A stretch of 64,000 nt of DNA from Arabidopsis thaliana. Lineage: Eukaryota; Streptophyta; Magnoliopsida; Brassicales; Brassicaceae. The position numbers and the translations under genes are program-made. This document shows, piece after piece, positions 12,143 through 24,384 of this stretch; within the stretch, counting starts at the first letter, position 1, and each line of letters begins with the position of its first letter. The notes below the pieces were generated by a model, which worked only from the letters and a program-made list of their open reading frames with translations, did not search any database and had not been told where the DNA came from. The stretch is taken from contig NC_003075.7 of the NCBI RefSeq assembly GCF_000001735.4, positions 1,613,001 to 1,677,000 on the forward strand. The letters are read 5' to 3'.

Positions 12143-12885
12143 ATGATGTCTGTTCACAAACTTACCAATTTGAGGGATAAGTCGACTAACTGGAAGATTA
12201 ACGTGAAGTTCCTGTCAATCTGTAATCATCCTCCAAAGAGTCATGGTGAAATTACGACCATGATTCTTCACGATGAAAAGGTTTGGAATTTTGGATTGTT
12301 CATTCTTTTAATCCAAATTTACTTTGTTACTATTGAAATAGATACTTTTAAATTATTTAATCGTTGAGTTATTTGGAAATAATTTCAGTGTGATCGAGTA
12401 GATGCAACAATACCTCAAGGAAACTATCAGTATCTTTTCCGACCGTTTCTCAAACCTGGCTCATGGTCTCACATCTCTGACTTTCGGGTCGTGGTTCCTT
12501 AAGAAAGGGTTAGGTATTCTTCGTTTCGTTTCCACATCAAGTTTATTTGGGAATCAAGTGTTTTGCCTCTTCTGGAACTGGTGAAAAGAGACTTTTTTGA
12601 TTTTATTTTTCCCATAGACCTCAAGTATCCGTGTCTTGAGGATTGGGAATATGTCACGGGTAAGTTTTTAGTCAATATATGTTCTTATCATTTTAAGATT
12701 AAAATTTTATTAGTAGTTTATGTTCTTATTTTTTTGAACTACTCTATTAACATCTAATTCTATACTTAGATGCAAGGGGTGTGGTGTCAAATATCTCGGC
12801 TATTAAGAAATTTCCATTTGTTTGTCGCCAATGTGAAACCGACTATAAATCGAGATATGTCTCGTTCAACCTTTTGGACAATATG
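12143..12885 (+). pseudogene. DUF223-like OB-fold gene, shortened (Helitron cargo gene 2)
   Basis: The first block, 12143-12280, starts MMSVHKLTNLRDKSTNWKI and contains VKFLSICNHP and TTMILHDEK, the pattern of the first OB strand set in plant RPA/DUF223 proteins. Later blocks are near 12390-12500 (GNYQYLFRPFLKPGSW), 12570-12660 and 12770-12885 (DARGVVSNISAIKKFPFVCRQC). Introns of 70-110 bp, AT-rich with GT-AG-like ends, separate them. Frame changes within the second block and the lack of a third OB fold suggest a decayed gene. Predicted role is single-stranded nucleic-acid binding. It lies 0.6 kb after the RPA1-like gene on the same strand. Confidence 0.6.
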
Positions 12886-13484
12886 TAAGTTTTAGTGTTT
12901 ATAAGTATATCAAAGTCATATCATTATTTTTATGACTTAAAAAGAATCAATACATATATAACTGTTAAAGTTAACTTCTGTTAAATGTAATATATATAGG
13001 ATTTCAGTCTATTATATATATATTGTGCTCTTATACATATTTTGAGGAATAATTATGTACTTTAATTGAGTAGATAAAAATATTGACTTCTATATTGAAT
13101 TCAATTTATTTATATATCTTCCTTTCTCAATGAATTATATTGTTGACAACTTTTTTTACCATCTTTTCCAAGATTGATAACAAGATTTGACAACTCATCC
13201 AAGAGATATGACAACTTATGTCACATTTTATTACATACAAAATTCATTAATTTTCGCAAGTAACCATAAAAAGCATACCATCGAGATTCCAAATTCGATT
13301 GACAAGATTTGCATGGCATATAAATTTTTGTAATAAATTAATATAAACTAAATATTCAAAATTATACACATACACATATCCTAACCCATAAACCGAAAAA
13401 AGTAATCTCCTCCCTTCTTTATTTCCATTACTTGCCTTCTTCATCTTTCTTCTAACCTATTAACTTGAAAAAAAAAAAAAAAAC
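12886..13484 (+). other. AT-rich spacer between two DUF223-like genes
   Basis: No coding signal. It contains TA-rich runs (tatatatata) and poly-A (13469-13484) directly before the next ATG at 13485. Confidence 0.5.
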
Positions 13485-14799
13485 ATGTCGAGATATGATA
13501 GAGGTGGTTACTACAAAGGAATCTCTTACCTCTCTTAAATTTCGCCAAAAAAGAAAGAGTGGAAAGTGTTTGTCAAGATACTAAGTTGGTGGGTATCACT
13601 TCCTCATGAGGGTTGGAAGACACACCGCATGATCTTGTGCGACGAGATTGTAAGTCTAAATTAATTAGTATTCATTAGATCTAATCTATTAATATTTCAT
13701 AAGTTAAACGTTTTTTTAGGGGACAATGATTGATGCCATTGCTCCTTCTTATGTCTTTGAACATGACATCCCTAGAGTTCTCGAAGAAGGTAGTTGGTTT
13801 TTCATGGAAGACATTCATGTCATCAAAGCATCCGTCGGATCTCCTCCCTTTACCGATCATAAGTTCAAAATCAAGTTTCTTGAGTACACCAAACTATCTC
13901 ATGTGGGTAGATTGGTTCCAAATAACTTTTTCCGATTTGCTTCCTTCTCCATGATCGAAAACAAGACTTTCTTATTTAGATTTTTAAAAAATAAGCAGTC
14001 TGTTTATTTGGAAATATAAAGCTTTCATGTTTTCCTTTATTTTTTGTAGATGCTTATGGTGTTGTCGTGAGAGTTGAGAATATAACAAGACCGGATTATG
14101 TTCCTCAAGATTCCAAAAATCCTAGACTTTCTCAATTTCTCGAGTTTGAGCTCAAAAATACTTGGTTAGTATTTCCGACTATATAGTTCCGCATCTATTT
14201 GGTTCTATATTTTAATGTAGGAACATAGTAAATATTGTTATCTTTATAGGTGGCTTAATTCATAGAACTTAGATGTTTGTGAGAAATAATTTTGATATTC
14301 TTATTAGGGGACAATCTCTGACATGTGTTGCAACTGGATATACTTGTGATTTGTTTGTGCGTTTGTGGAGGGAACTTGGTCTAGACCTTGGTTATGAGTG
14401 GACCTTCGGTATGAATACTACAACATGTGTGCTTCGATTTTGGAAGGTTGCTGATCATGAAGGTAAATTTAACACTCTTCTCATCCTATCTTTAATTTAT
14501 ATAGCTAATGCATATAATAAAAACATAAATATTTTAGGTTGTTAATGTCTAATCTCACATAATGCTGCTTCTAAGAAATATATTCAATCAAAGTTACCTA
14601 GAGATTAACATGGATCACATCACGTAAGAACGTTTTAGTGTATTACAAAATATTTTACTCTTGGCTGTTTATTTCTTTTTTGTTTTCCTATTGTTTCAGG
14701 GCTCAATTTCTTGAACGAATGCAACCAGCTGAGCTAGGTGAAGTTGTTGATGAGAACTTAAGACATCAAGACCAGACCCATTTCCATCGTTTTTATTAA
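13485..14799 (+). pseudogene. DUF223-like OB-fold gene (Helitron cargo gene 3)
   Basis: Starts MSRYDRGGYYKGISYLS. Next comes a block with EWKVFVKILSWWVSLPHEGW and MILCDEI (about 13560-13650), then 13720-13960 (MIDAIAPSYVFEHDIPRVLEEGSW), 14050-14165 (DAYGVVVRVENITRPDYVPQD), 14273-14462 (LTCVATGYTCDLFVRLW and CVLRFWKVADHEG) and a last block 14700-14799 (AQFLERMQPAELGEVVDEN) with a TAA stop. This is three OB-fold-like parts in the usual order, with AT-rich introns. An in-frame stop early in the gene and another before the third fold make it likely inactive. The third-fold block is closely matched on the minus strand at 28770-28970. The inferred role is single-stranded DNA or RNA binding. Confidence 0.65.
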
Positions 14800-15476
14800 A
14801 TCTTCTCTATTATGCTTTAAAAAATGTATTGTTAAGACTTTGTTTTTGTTTTTATTTCATTTCCTATGCATGATTTCTGTAAAATATTAACTTTGATTAT
14901 GCTTCGTTTTATTTAATGCTTACTAAATCACTATAGTTCTGTAAACTTAGATAAAATTTTAACTATTTTGATATTGTTATTCTTATTAATAATTTTGATT
15001 TAAATTATGTAGATATTTTGTTGATTGTAACACAATGTATTTGAAATCAAACTTTTGATTTCAAATTTAAACTAAAATATGAGTTAGATATGCATGTATT
15101 AAACAAAGAAAATAAATATGCAAAACTTAGAGTTTATTAAAATATTTGTCCAGTGGAATATGCCATTAAAACGTTAGAGAATCTTTTAAGTTGGAAACAT
15201 CCATGATTTCAACTATGAGTTTCTTAATCAAGCATCCTATGATTTGTGTTACAATTTGCACAATAATAGAGTAGATAAACTAAATTAGTATATACATTTC
15301 GTATGTTGCGCCATAATAAAATTATATTGTAGATATTTTTGTTAACATTATATTTTCATATATATTGTTTCCTAATTTTAAGCATTGTTATGTTTATTAT
15401 ATTATTTGGTTTGTGAAACATTTAGCCTTTCTACTCAAACCAAATTAATATTCTTTGTTTATGTTCGTCGTTTACA
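14800..15476 (+). other. AT-rich spacer before the Helitron Rep-helicase gene
   Basis: No gene seen. The sequence is strongly AT-rich with short T-runs. It presumably contains the 3' end of the DUF223-like gene and the promoter of the next gene. Confidence 0.5.
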
Positions 15477-18400
15477 ATGAAGAAAAGAAAAGATAATGAT
15501 GTAGATCAACAACAAAAAAATCAGAAAACCTCAAAACGAACAAGACGTTTGTTCGATGAAACCAACTTTCCTTCGCAAAATCAAACACTTGGATCGAAAA
15601 ATTTAGTTGCTGCCAGTTCTGTGTTTGGTAGAGTGCTTAGTGACATTACAATGTCTACCTTACAAAAAGAAGTCAGACTCCTCATACTCCTGTGTCCTTA
15701 CCTCTTTACTCTGGAAATAATAATGGGAGTTCCTCACTCATTAGACCTATTAATTCGATGAACTCAACTCTTACATGTAGTATGCTCATATATTCTTTTG
15801 ACTTTATTTTGATTCATATATTTTTGCACTTCAAAGAAGACAGAGTAATTTATAATACACCAAACAGAAGAGGAAATATAGTCAATGGATCTAATAGCTC
15901 AGAAGTGTTTAATCCAACTCTTCCAAGAGCTGCCGCAAAAAAAAAGGAAATCAGGTTAGTAACTTATATACTATTGAATATGCAATATTATCATACAAAT
16001 TTTAAATATAAGAATATTATTTTTTTATATGTCATGTGTTGATATTTATATTTTTTATTGCAGGAAATTTATATTTTTTACTGCAGGAAATTTATCCAAT
16101 ACTAAAAAGATATCATTATCACTTCGAGAGAAGACCAATGATAAAGCAACCAACAATTATGATATTGTTAACAAAATATCTATTCGAAGGTTGTCTGCTG
16201 TTAAAAGAATGACCAGAAAAATATCAAACGCTTCAGGTTAAGTATAATTTTTTTTTTATTAGATACAATACATATTAGTTTAATATTTTTATTTATCTTT
16301 ATTTGGTTGTTGTTTTTCTCAGTAGGATCACCAGACTTCTTAACTCCTAATCAAACTACCCTAAACGTAAATACATTGTTTGGAGTAGATGACTCTGAAA
16401 ATTTCTTATCGGATATAACATATAGATCGGAAAGTACTAGGAGAGGATGCAACGTCTCTACCATTAGATTAATGTCGAATAAGAAGAAAAAAGTTTCAAA
16501 TGGGCAAGGTTCGATTTATATTTGAAAATTAGCTATTTATATTATGTTTTAGTATGTTTGTCTAATTTCTAATAGTTTAACAGAAATTATATCATTACTT
16601 CCTTAAAAAAATTTAATATTTTGGTTTGTTGATTGTTAGGAGTCCCACATTCAACAAAATTACAGTCAAAAAGAGAATTTTGCAAGTATTTTACGTGCCA
16701 ATATGCTCAATGACGAAGAAATTGATCATTCTGAAGCAATATATTCTGATAGTGGTATAATGTTAATCATACTTTTTAAAATTGCAACTTTATATAATTA
16801 GTGTAAAATTGATTAATTTGTGCTACTTTCATGTCATATCTTGTCTACAGATAGGCCACATGAATTTGATGATCATATATTTGACTGTAGTAGTCAAGAA
16901 GAGTATGAGTCGGACAAAGATTCACCGAGCGATTAGGTTGTTGGACCAAAATATATTTTCGACATGAAAGATTTGTTAAGAAGGAATTTAAACAAGGAAT
17001 TTACTGCTAGCTTCAAACAAAGACGATGCCAGTTCATCCACTAGCGGTAATAATTTTAAAGCATATGTTATATATATTAGAACTAAGGAAAAACTTATCT
17101 AACATTTTATCGACTAACTTTGGTATCAATGTTTGTTCGATTCATGCGATTCATGTTATCATGACGAAAGTGATGCGAATCACACATGTGTGCATTGTGG
17201 TGCAATTTTCTGGTATGGTGAAAGACTAAATAGAAGAAGGAGGAGTAGCAATCCGGTTTTTACAGGATGTTGTATGCAAGGACAGATTGTTCTACCTATG
17301 TTAAAAGAATCACCTGAATATATGTGGTGGTTGCTTACAGGCGACCATGAAGATGCTAAAAATTTTAGAGCAAATATCAGACCATAAAACATGTTGTTTT
17401 CATTCACATCTATTGGGGGCAAGGTAGATCGCTAAGTAAGAAAGGGACGTGGTCCATCTATGTTTGCTCTACAAGGAGAAAACTATCACTTGATAGGCGC
17501 GTTGAAACCAAAATCTTGTGATTATGCAAAATTCTAGCAGCTTCATATCATGGACACTGAGAATGAAATTGATAATCGAATTGAAGTTATAAGGTAAGTG
17601 TTAACTTCAATTGAACTTTGTGAAATTATATTTTGTGGCAGCTAATATATTTTGTTTATTATATGTCTTTTGTAATTATCCAAAATTGTATCAAAGGTAA
17701 TAATGGTGGGACGGAAGGTGGGAAACAAAGTTCAAGAAAGAAACAGTTGCAGCTTTGCTAAAAATGTTGGACAAGATAAACCCTCATGTTGGTGCATTTA
17801 GGATTGCCCGTGATAGATTCAACATGGAGAAAATAGGCAAATTTTCATATGAGGATTATATCTCATCGCGAGAAAGATGGGAGAGTGTATAACCTTCCAT
17901 CTGTAGCTGAACTTGCTGCATTGATACTTGGAGATTTCGACGACAATCTATATAAAAGAGATATAGTCCTATAGATTAAGTCTGGAAAGTTAAGGAGAAT
18001 ACATGAATGTCACGTTTCATATCTAGCTCTTCAGTATCCATTGTTATTTCCAAAATGAGAGGATGGGTATAAGCTTGGAATAAAAAAAACTCCTACCAAA
18101 ACAACAAAAGGAAAGAAAAAGCAGGAAGATGTTAGTATGAGGCAGTGGTTTGACTACCGTTTACAAGAGAGAAAATATGAGAAGCACATCCTCCTTCACT
18201 CAAAGCGTTTACTTCAACAATTCATGGTTGCGCTTTTACTATGATAGAGTCTAATCGGCTAAGGTATGTAAAAAAAAAAAAACGAAGTTTTGCAGTACCA
18301 ATAAGCAGGCAGTTCAAGATGCTTCTGATGCTCGAGATAATGATCTTTCTAATAAAGGAAAAAATTGTATCATTCCTCCATCTTTCACTCGTGGTCCAAC

Positions 18401-21400
18401 TTATATGCAACATAACTACTTAGATGCAATGACGACCTGTAAACATTTCTGCTTTCTCGACCTGTTTATAACCTTCACATTTAATCCTAAGTGGCGAGAG
18501 ATCACAAGATTTGTTAAAGAGCGAAATTTGAATGCTGAGGACATGTCGGATGTCATTTGCAGGATTTATAAATGAAACTCGACAACTTGATGGATGATCT
18601 AACAAAAAATCATCTCTTTGGAAAAACCAAATCAGGTACGAAATGATTTCATGTTTTTTAAACATATATTTCATGAATTTTAATTTACAAGTGACATTAA
18701 CTCATAATTGTTATGTCGAAACAACTATGTATACAGTAGGATTTCAAAAAAGAGGTCTTCCACATGCTCACATCATTCTTTGGATGGATCCTAGATACAA
18801 GTTTCCTACAGTTGATGACGTTGACAAGATTATCTTTGCCGAAATTCTAGATAAAGTAAAAGATTCAGAGCTATATCAAGTTGTGTCGGAATGTATGATT
18901 CATGGACCATGCGGATTGGTTAATCCTAATTCGCCATGCATGGAAAATGGTAAATATTCCAAGTTTTATCCAAAGAACCATGTTGAGAACACGTCTCTTG
19001 ACAATGAAAGTTATCCAATATATAGACGCAGAGATACTGGTCGTTTCGTCGAGAAGAATAAGTTTCAATCTGACAACCGGTATGTTGTTCCATACAATGA
19101 TGTCTTGTTACGGAAATACATGGCTCACATCAATGTAGAGTGGTGTAACCAATCCGTCTCTGTTAAATACGTATTCAAGTATGTTAACAAGGGACCTGAT
19201 CGTGTAACCGTCTCTGTCGAGCCTCATTGAAAAGAAGATGTCACCGAGCAAAACAATGTAGGAGAAACAAATAAAGATCCACAAGAACGAAATCAAGTTC
19301 AGGATTATTTTGATTGCAGGTATTTTTCATTATTTTATTTCAGTTTATTGTAGACATACTTAGGAGACTATTTTTAAGAAGAGTCTTAATGAAAAATAAC
19401 TCAAATATCGTTTTACAAATACGTATCTGCATGTGAAGCGATGTGGAGGATTAAAGGCTATCCTATACATTATCGACAAACATCAGTAACTAAACTTACG
19501 TTCCATGAGAAAGGCAAGCAACCTGTTTATGTCAAGGAAGGTGAGACTGCTGAATCTGTTTTGTATAGAGTGAATAATGATGAGACTCAGTTTACCGCAT
19601 GATTCGAGCTTAATAAGCGTGATCCGGAAGCAGCAAAACTTTTATATGAACAAATACCTAATTTCTATACGTGGAATGGTAAAGATAAGGAGTTTCGCAG
19701 AAGGTTGATGCCAAGTTTTGTTGTTGGTAGAATAAATTATGTACCTCCAAAGATAGATGATGCATATCACCTTCGCATTCTGATTTGTTCATATAAATTA
19801 TGTCGAGGGTGTTGTTCATGAATCATACAGAGATGCATGCTAATATGTTATGCTCTAGGTTTGCTTGATGATGATAAGGAATATATCCACGGTATTGAGG
19901 AGGCTAATTTTTGGTGTTCTCCTAAGTATGTTTGCAAGTTGTTTGTTATTATGCTTATTTCCGAAAGATTGAGTTCCCCAGCCGTTGTATGGGAACACAC
20001 TTGGAAGATACTGTCTGAAGATTTTAAGAGGAAACTAAGAAATCAGTTAGAACGTGCAGGTTAGTTAAATTATTATTTTTAAATTAAATATACAATTTTA
20101 TAGATGTTTTTATAAATATTTTAGTACATTCAATCTTATATTAATTTATATGCAGAATATATATTGCCTGACGAAGACAGGATTCAGTTATGTTTACAAG
20201 AGCTGCAAAAAATATTAAAAAGGCATGGAACAGATCTTTGGAGGTATAAGATGTTGCCTCAGCTTGAACCAGGCGATGAACCTGCCTTTAATCAGTTGAT
20301 CCTCGATGAGCGCAACTACAATTGTGAGTCATTGAAAACAAAACATGATAATTGGTTAAAGATGCTAACTGCTGAACAGAAGAAGGTATATGATGGAATA
20401 ATGGATGTTGTCCTTAATGACAAATGAGGTGTTTTTTTCTTATATGGATTTGGAGGAACATGAAAAAACTTTTTGTGGAAGGTTCTATCCTCATCGATAA
20501 GATCTAAAGGAGATATTTGTTTAAATGTTGCATCAAGCGGCATTGCATCTCTGTTATTAGAAGGGTGGCCGAACTGCACATTCTAGGTTTGGTATTCCTC
20601 TAACTCCTCATGAGACCTCAACATGCAACATAGAACGTGGTATTGATCTTGCTGAACTAGTAACAGCAGCTAAGTTGATCATTTGGGATGAAGCTCCTAT
20701 GATGAGTAAGTATTGTTTTAAGTCATTAGATAAGAGATTAAGAGATATTATATCGACTCCAGAAGATAAGCCGTTGGGTGGAAAAGTTATTCTTTTCGGA
20801 GGTGATTTTAGGCAAATTCTTCATGTCATCGTTGCAGCCGGTAGGGAACTGATTGTCAAATCATCACTCAATTCGTCTTATCATTAGCAGCATTGCAAAG
20901 TTTTGAAGTTGACGAAGAACATGAGGCTTCTCCAAGATATAGACATAAGTGAGGCACGTGAGATTGAGGAATTTTCGAAATGGATCCTTGCAGTCGGCGA
21001 GGGAAAACTAAATGAGCCTAACGACGGAGTAACTCCGATACAAATACCAGATGATATTCTTATTTTTGAAGGAGACAACCCTATAGAATCGATCATTAAA
21101 TGTGTCTATGGTACAATCTTTGCTCAAGAGAAATCTCTAACGTTTTTCCAAGACAGAGCTATTTTGTGTCCCACCAATGATGATGTTAACTTAATTAACG
21201 ATCATATGCTTTCAAAGCTAACAAGTTAGTGAATTAACTTTGGAGATTACTCAAAAGTATACATATAACTTTATATGTTGTTACTTATAAGTGTATATGA
21301 CAGTGAACTACTACTCTTTTCAAGTGAAGAAAGGATTTATCGAAGTTCTGATTCTATTGATCCTTCTGACACACGTGCAGATAATAACCCCGTATATACG

Positions 21401-21900
21401 CCTGATTTTTTCAATAAAATCAAGCTTTCTGGATTACCTAATCATTTACTTCGATTAAAGTTGGTTGCCTAGTTATGTTGTTGCGTAATCTTGATCTGCA
21501 TGGAGGTTTGATGAATGGTACAAGACTCCAGATTGTCAGACTTGGAGATAAACTGGTGCAAGGACGTCCATTAACAGGTACTAGAGTTGGTAAACTGGTC
21601 CTTATTCTCATGATGCCCCTAACTCCTTCGGCTCATAGATTGCCCTTTAAAATGCGACGGAAGCAGTTTCCTTTATCTGTTGCATTTGCTATGATGATCA
21701 ATAAGAGCCAACGCCAGTCATTAGCCAATGTTGGCATAAATTTGCTGAAGCCTGTTTTCTCACATGGACAGTTGTATGTCGCTATGTCTAGAGTGAAATC
21801 AAAGGCAAGGCTGAAGGTTCTTATTACAGACAGTAAAGGAAAACAGAAGAAAGAAACAACAAATGTTATTTTCAAAGAAATATTCCAAAACCTTTTGTAG
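15477..21900 (+). pseudogene. Helitron Rep-helicase (RepHel) gene, degenerate
   Basis: N-terminal Ser/Thr/Asn-rich blocks (15477-16530) are followed by a zinc-finger block (17133-17387: HTCVHCGAIFWYGER, NPVFTGCC). Next is Helitron_like_N (about 17860-18650: TCKHFCFLDLFITFTFNP). The Rep nuclease has the HUH motif PHAHIIL at 18760-18780, and two tyrosines four residues apart in [10 protein letters not shown] (codons at 19168 and 19180). The helicase is PIF1-type, near 20160-21900: Walker A YGFGGT, Walker B IIWDEAPM, GGDFRQ, LTKNMRL, and the last motif NKSQRQSL with GQLYVAMSRV. The Walker A glycine codon is replaced by TGA at 20461, and more stops and frameshifts follow, so the gene is dead. In a live Helitron this protein nicks, unwinds and transfers the strand. 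Confidence 0.9.
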
Positions 21901-22434
21901 ATTAATTATACAGGTATCATTTATTTAATTTGATTATTATAAAATAAATATCATTGTACAAAATTATATAACATGCTAACTTAGTCGTTTTTAAATTTGC
22001 AGATTGGAATAATTATTAAAAGCCTTTCGTTTTGCCATTTTCTTAATGTTTATTTTTTTTAATACCAGTGGAGAAGTATGTAATCTATTAATATATATAG
22101 TTTTTTTTTATATAATTATGAGTTTGAAGTTTGAACAAAGACATTTTCCAAGTATTAAATTGTCAAATTTTATAATTAATTTACATGTTAATGACATACA
22201 CAAAATTGTACAAATACTATGTGTACACCTACATATACTAAATATACAATTACGTACCCAAACATACATACCAATACTATACTAAATTTTCCATACTACA
22301 AACCGAGGAAACTACATATACTAAACAAAATATGGTTTGAGGAGACTAAATATATTTAGTTGATACCAATAGTACATGATATACAACTACATATTTATAT
22401 ACAACTACATATTTACATACAAATACCAAGGATA

Positions 22435-22461
22435 CCGTGTGTAACACGGGTACTGACCTAG
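22435..22461 (+). terminator. Helitron 3' end hairpin and CTAG terminus
   Basis: The stem is ccgtgt / acacgg with a gta loop (22435-22449), then gtactgac and the terminal CTAG (22458-22461), followed by T. This is the replication/transposition stop signal of Helitrons. The stem is perfectly paired although the coding part has decayed. Confidence 0.85.
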
Positions 22462-23316
22462 TTATGGTATAAAAGAGAAACCAATTTATTAACCTATCCA
22501 TAAAAGATAATCCACGGTAACATTATATTATGGATTAAAAATAATAATTACATCGGAATACATATGTATTAGTTAATGACGTGTTAGTAGCAATAATTAG
22601 TTCGTAACAAACAAATATAGGAGAATTTATACCGTTAATAGTGTATTATGAATTATCAACTCGGATAGTACTAAAGGTGTACAAACAGATTTGAGCAATA
22701 ACTCAACTAAGAGAAATCGGTGATACTTGACAACTAATGATAATTGAATTATATATATTTTGCCCTCTAAAAATAAATTTGAAAAGGAGATTATTTCCAG
22801 CTAAACCATTTACCAAGTGTTTCGGAGATCAGTTTAGATTTGGAGACATAACGTAAAAGAGATTGTTCCTAATTTACTTAACTAAAAATCAAAAAGTCGT
22901 GCACTAAAACAATATCTTTTTGGAAACAAACATATAGAATAGATAAAGGTGATAGGAGAATATTCTCTATATAAACCATTTAGCATGTGTTACAGAGATC
23001 AGTTTAGATTTGGAGAGAGATAGTAAAAGAGAATGTTCGTAATTTACTTATCTAAAAAGCAAAAATTGGTGCAATATTAGATTTTCTTTTTTGGAAGATA
23101 TTCTAAAATGCATTATAATAAAACTGTAGGTCATACAACCAGAATCAAAAATATGAAACATAAGAAAAATAATAATTCACAATTACAACTTCTAATAAAC
23201 CGGGAAACTAAAATAATTACTGTAACCATAATAATCTCTAGATACTCAACCCCCACGATTCGTTTAAGTTTCTTCCATACCACATTCCATCGATTTCCAT
23301 TTGAAACATAGAAAGT
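22462..23316. repeat. AT-rich spacer with a 170-bp tandem duplication (22802-23105)
   Basis: taaaccatttaccaagtgt at 22802 recurs at 22972. Following phrases (gatcagtttagatttggaga, tctaaaaa/actaaaaatcaaaaa) keep the same order in both copies, at roughly 85 percent identity by eye. The stretch 22640-22700 resembles 1222-1265 left of the Helitron. No gene seen. Confidence 0.6.
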
Positions 23317-24060
23317 ATGCTCAAGTTAACGAAGGTCGACAAGAATGAAGCACCATCCCTTTCAGGTGTCAAAAAGGTTGTTCAGCGTAACCTAATCTTG
23401 ATATTCAACATAAACAAAAACCAATCGTCTGCTTCTGTTTGTGTTTTCCCTCAGGTTGCTGTTAGCCCAGAAATTCACATCCAGGCACCAGTACTTGCTA
23501 AAAATTGTTAGATATGTTGTTGAAGATGGCGTTGATTCTTTAAAAAATATGGTGAAGGATGGTCCGATATTTAAGGCGGCTGTGTATTCCAAGGAAACCC
23601 TAAGTTGTTGCCGACTTGACACATCTCGTTATTTCATGTAGTGGTCCATGAAGAACTCCATCTATTACCATTTCTTTACAAAATGTCTTGAAGCCAACAA
23701 TCCTCATGCTTTGAATGCGGTATTGTACAAACCAATAGCATATGAGAATTTTGCTGCCGAATGCTATAGAGCTAGCTTATGGGCGGCTGTGTATTCCAAA
23801 GAAACCCTAAGTTGTTACCGACTTGACACATCTCGTTATTTCATGTGGTTGTCCATGACGCACTCCATCTATTACCATTTCTTTACAAAATGTCTTGAAG
23901 CCAACAATTCTCATGCTTTGAATGCGGTATTGTACAAACCAATAGCATATGAGAATTTTGCTGCCGAATGCTATAGAGCTAGCTTATGGGCGGCTGTGTA
24001 TTCCAAAGAAACCCTAAGTTGTTGCCGACTTGACACATCTCGTTATTTCAAAGAAGAATC
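23317..24060 (+). pseudogene. F-box gene of the At2g35280 type, degenerate, with internal triplication
   Basis: The recognisable part reads LLKIVRYVVEDGVDSLKNM, then GPIFKAAVYSKETL, RLDTSRYFMW, YYHFFTKCLEANNPHAL. I recall this order from Brassicaceae F-box proteins related to At2g35280, which are substrate-choosing subunits of SCF ubiquitin ligases. The segment from AAVYSKETL to ECYRASLW is repeated: two full copies and the start of a third, in frame, 69 codons each. An in-frame TAG lies in the first copy (near 23639), and the usual C-terminal half of the protein is replaced by the repeats. It is probably a dead tandem-duplication derivative. The F-box proper lies in a less clear frame upstream. 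Confidence 0.55.
23573..24050 (+). repeat. 207-bp in-frame tandem repeat (2.3 copies)
   Basis: tgtgtattccaa starts at 23581, 23788 and 23995, exactly 207 bp apart. Copies differ at only a few positions. The third stops after CRLDTSRYF. Just after it, a 30-bp phrase (gaagaatcttcttgataacatctatattt) is itself duplicated at about 24052 and 24108. Confidence 0.9.
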
Positions 24061-24119
24061 TTCTTGATAACATCTATATTTTTGAAATTCAACCAAAAAT
24101 TTTTGAAGAAGAATCTTCT

Positions 24120-24375
24120 TGATAACATCTATATTTAGATCTCTTTACCCGTCTGAAAATGATATGTCATATAATATTTAGACATAGGACTATTTTGTTT
24201 GTTAACAAAACCAAACATATAAGTCAAAATACTACTTAAGATAATACGAACATTAGTTATAGATTATTTTAGAACATTGGTTTTACATTACAAACCAAAA
24301 CCAAGAGGTCGAATAATATGAACATTGTTTTGATCACTAATTGATCAAGGCAAACAACACATCAATTTACTACAC
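24120..24375 (-). repeat. conserved 3' flank of the DUF223 array (also at 25995-26285, weaker at 28200-28380)
   Basis: The phrases ttagatctctttacccgt, attttgtttgttaacaaaacc, gaacattgttttgatcactaattgatcaag and caaacaacaca occur in the same order at 24120-24375 and 25995-26285. A shorter, more diverged set appears at 28200-28380. The repeats lie just downstream of each gene copy, so whole genes with flanks were duplicated. Confidence 0.7.
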
Positions 24376-24384
24376 GACAACACC

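Larger units (their letters stand above)
2246..22461 (+). mobile_element. large Helitron carrying RPA1/DUF223-like genes and a Rep-helicase gene
   Basis: The 5' end reads TCTACTATATTATTTGAGA and is preceded by A at 2245. The 3' end is a perfect 6-bp-stem hairpin (ccgtgt-gta-acacgg, 22435-22449), then CTAG ending at 22461 and T at 22462. These are the hallmarks of plant Helitrons: 5'-TC, subterminal hairpin, CTRR-3' and insertion between A and T. Inside, in one orientation, lie an RPA1-like gene, two DUF223-like genes and the Rep-helicase gene. The total is 20.2 kb, or about 14.0 kb without the gypsy insertion at 5158-11408. Many stops in the Rep-helicase gene show that it is no longer autonomous. 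The 5' end is the less certain boundary because it rests on a short terminal motif. Confidence 0.8.
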
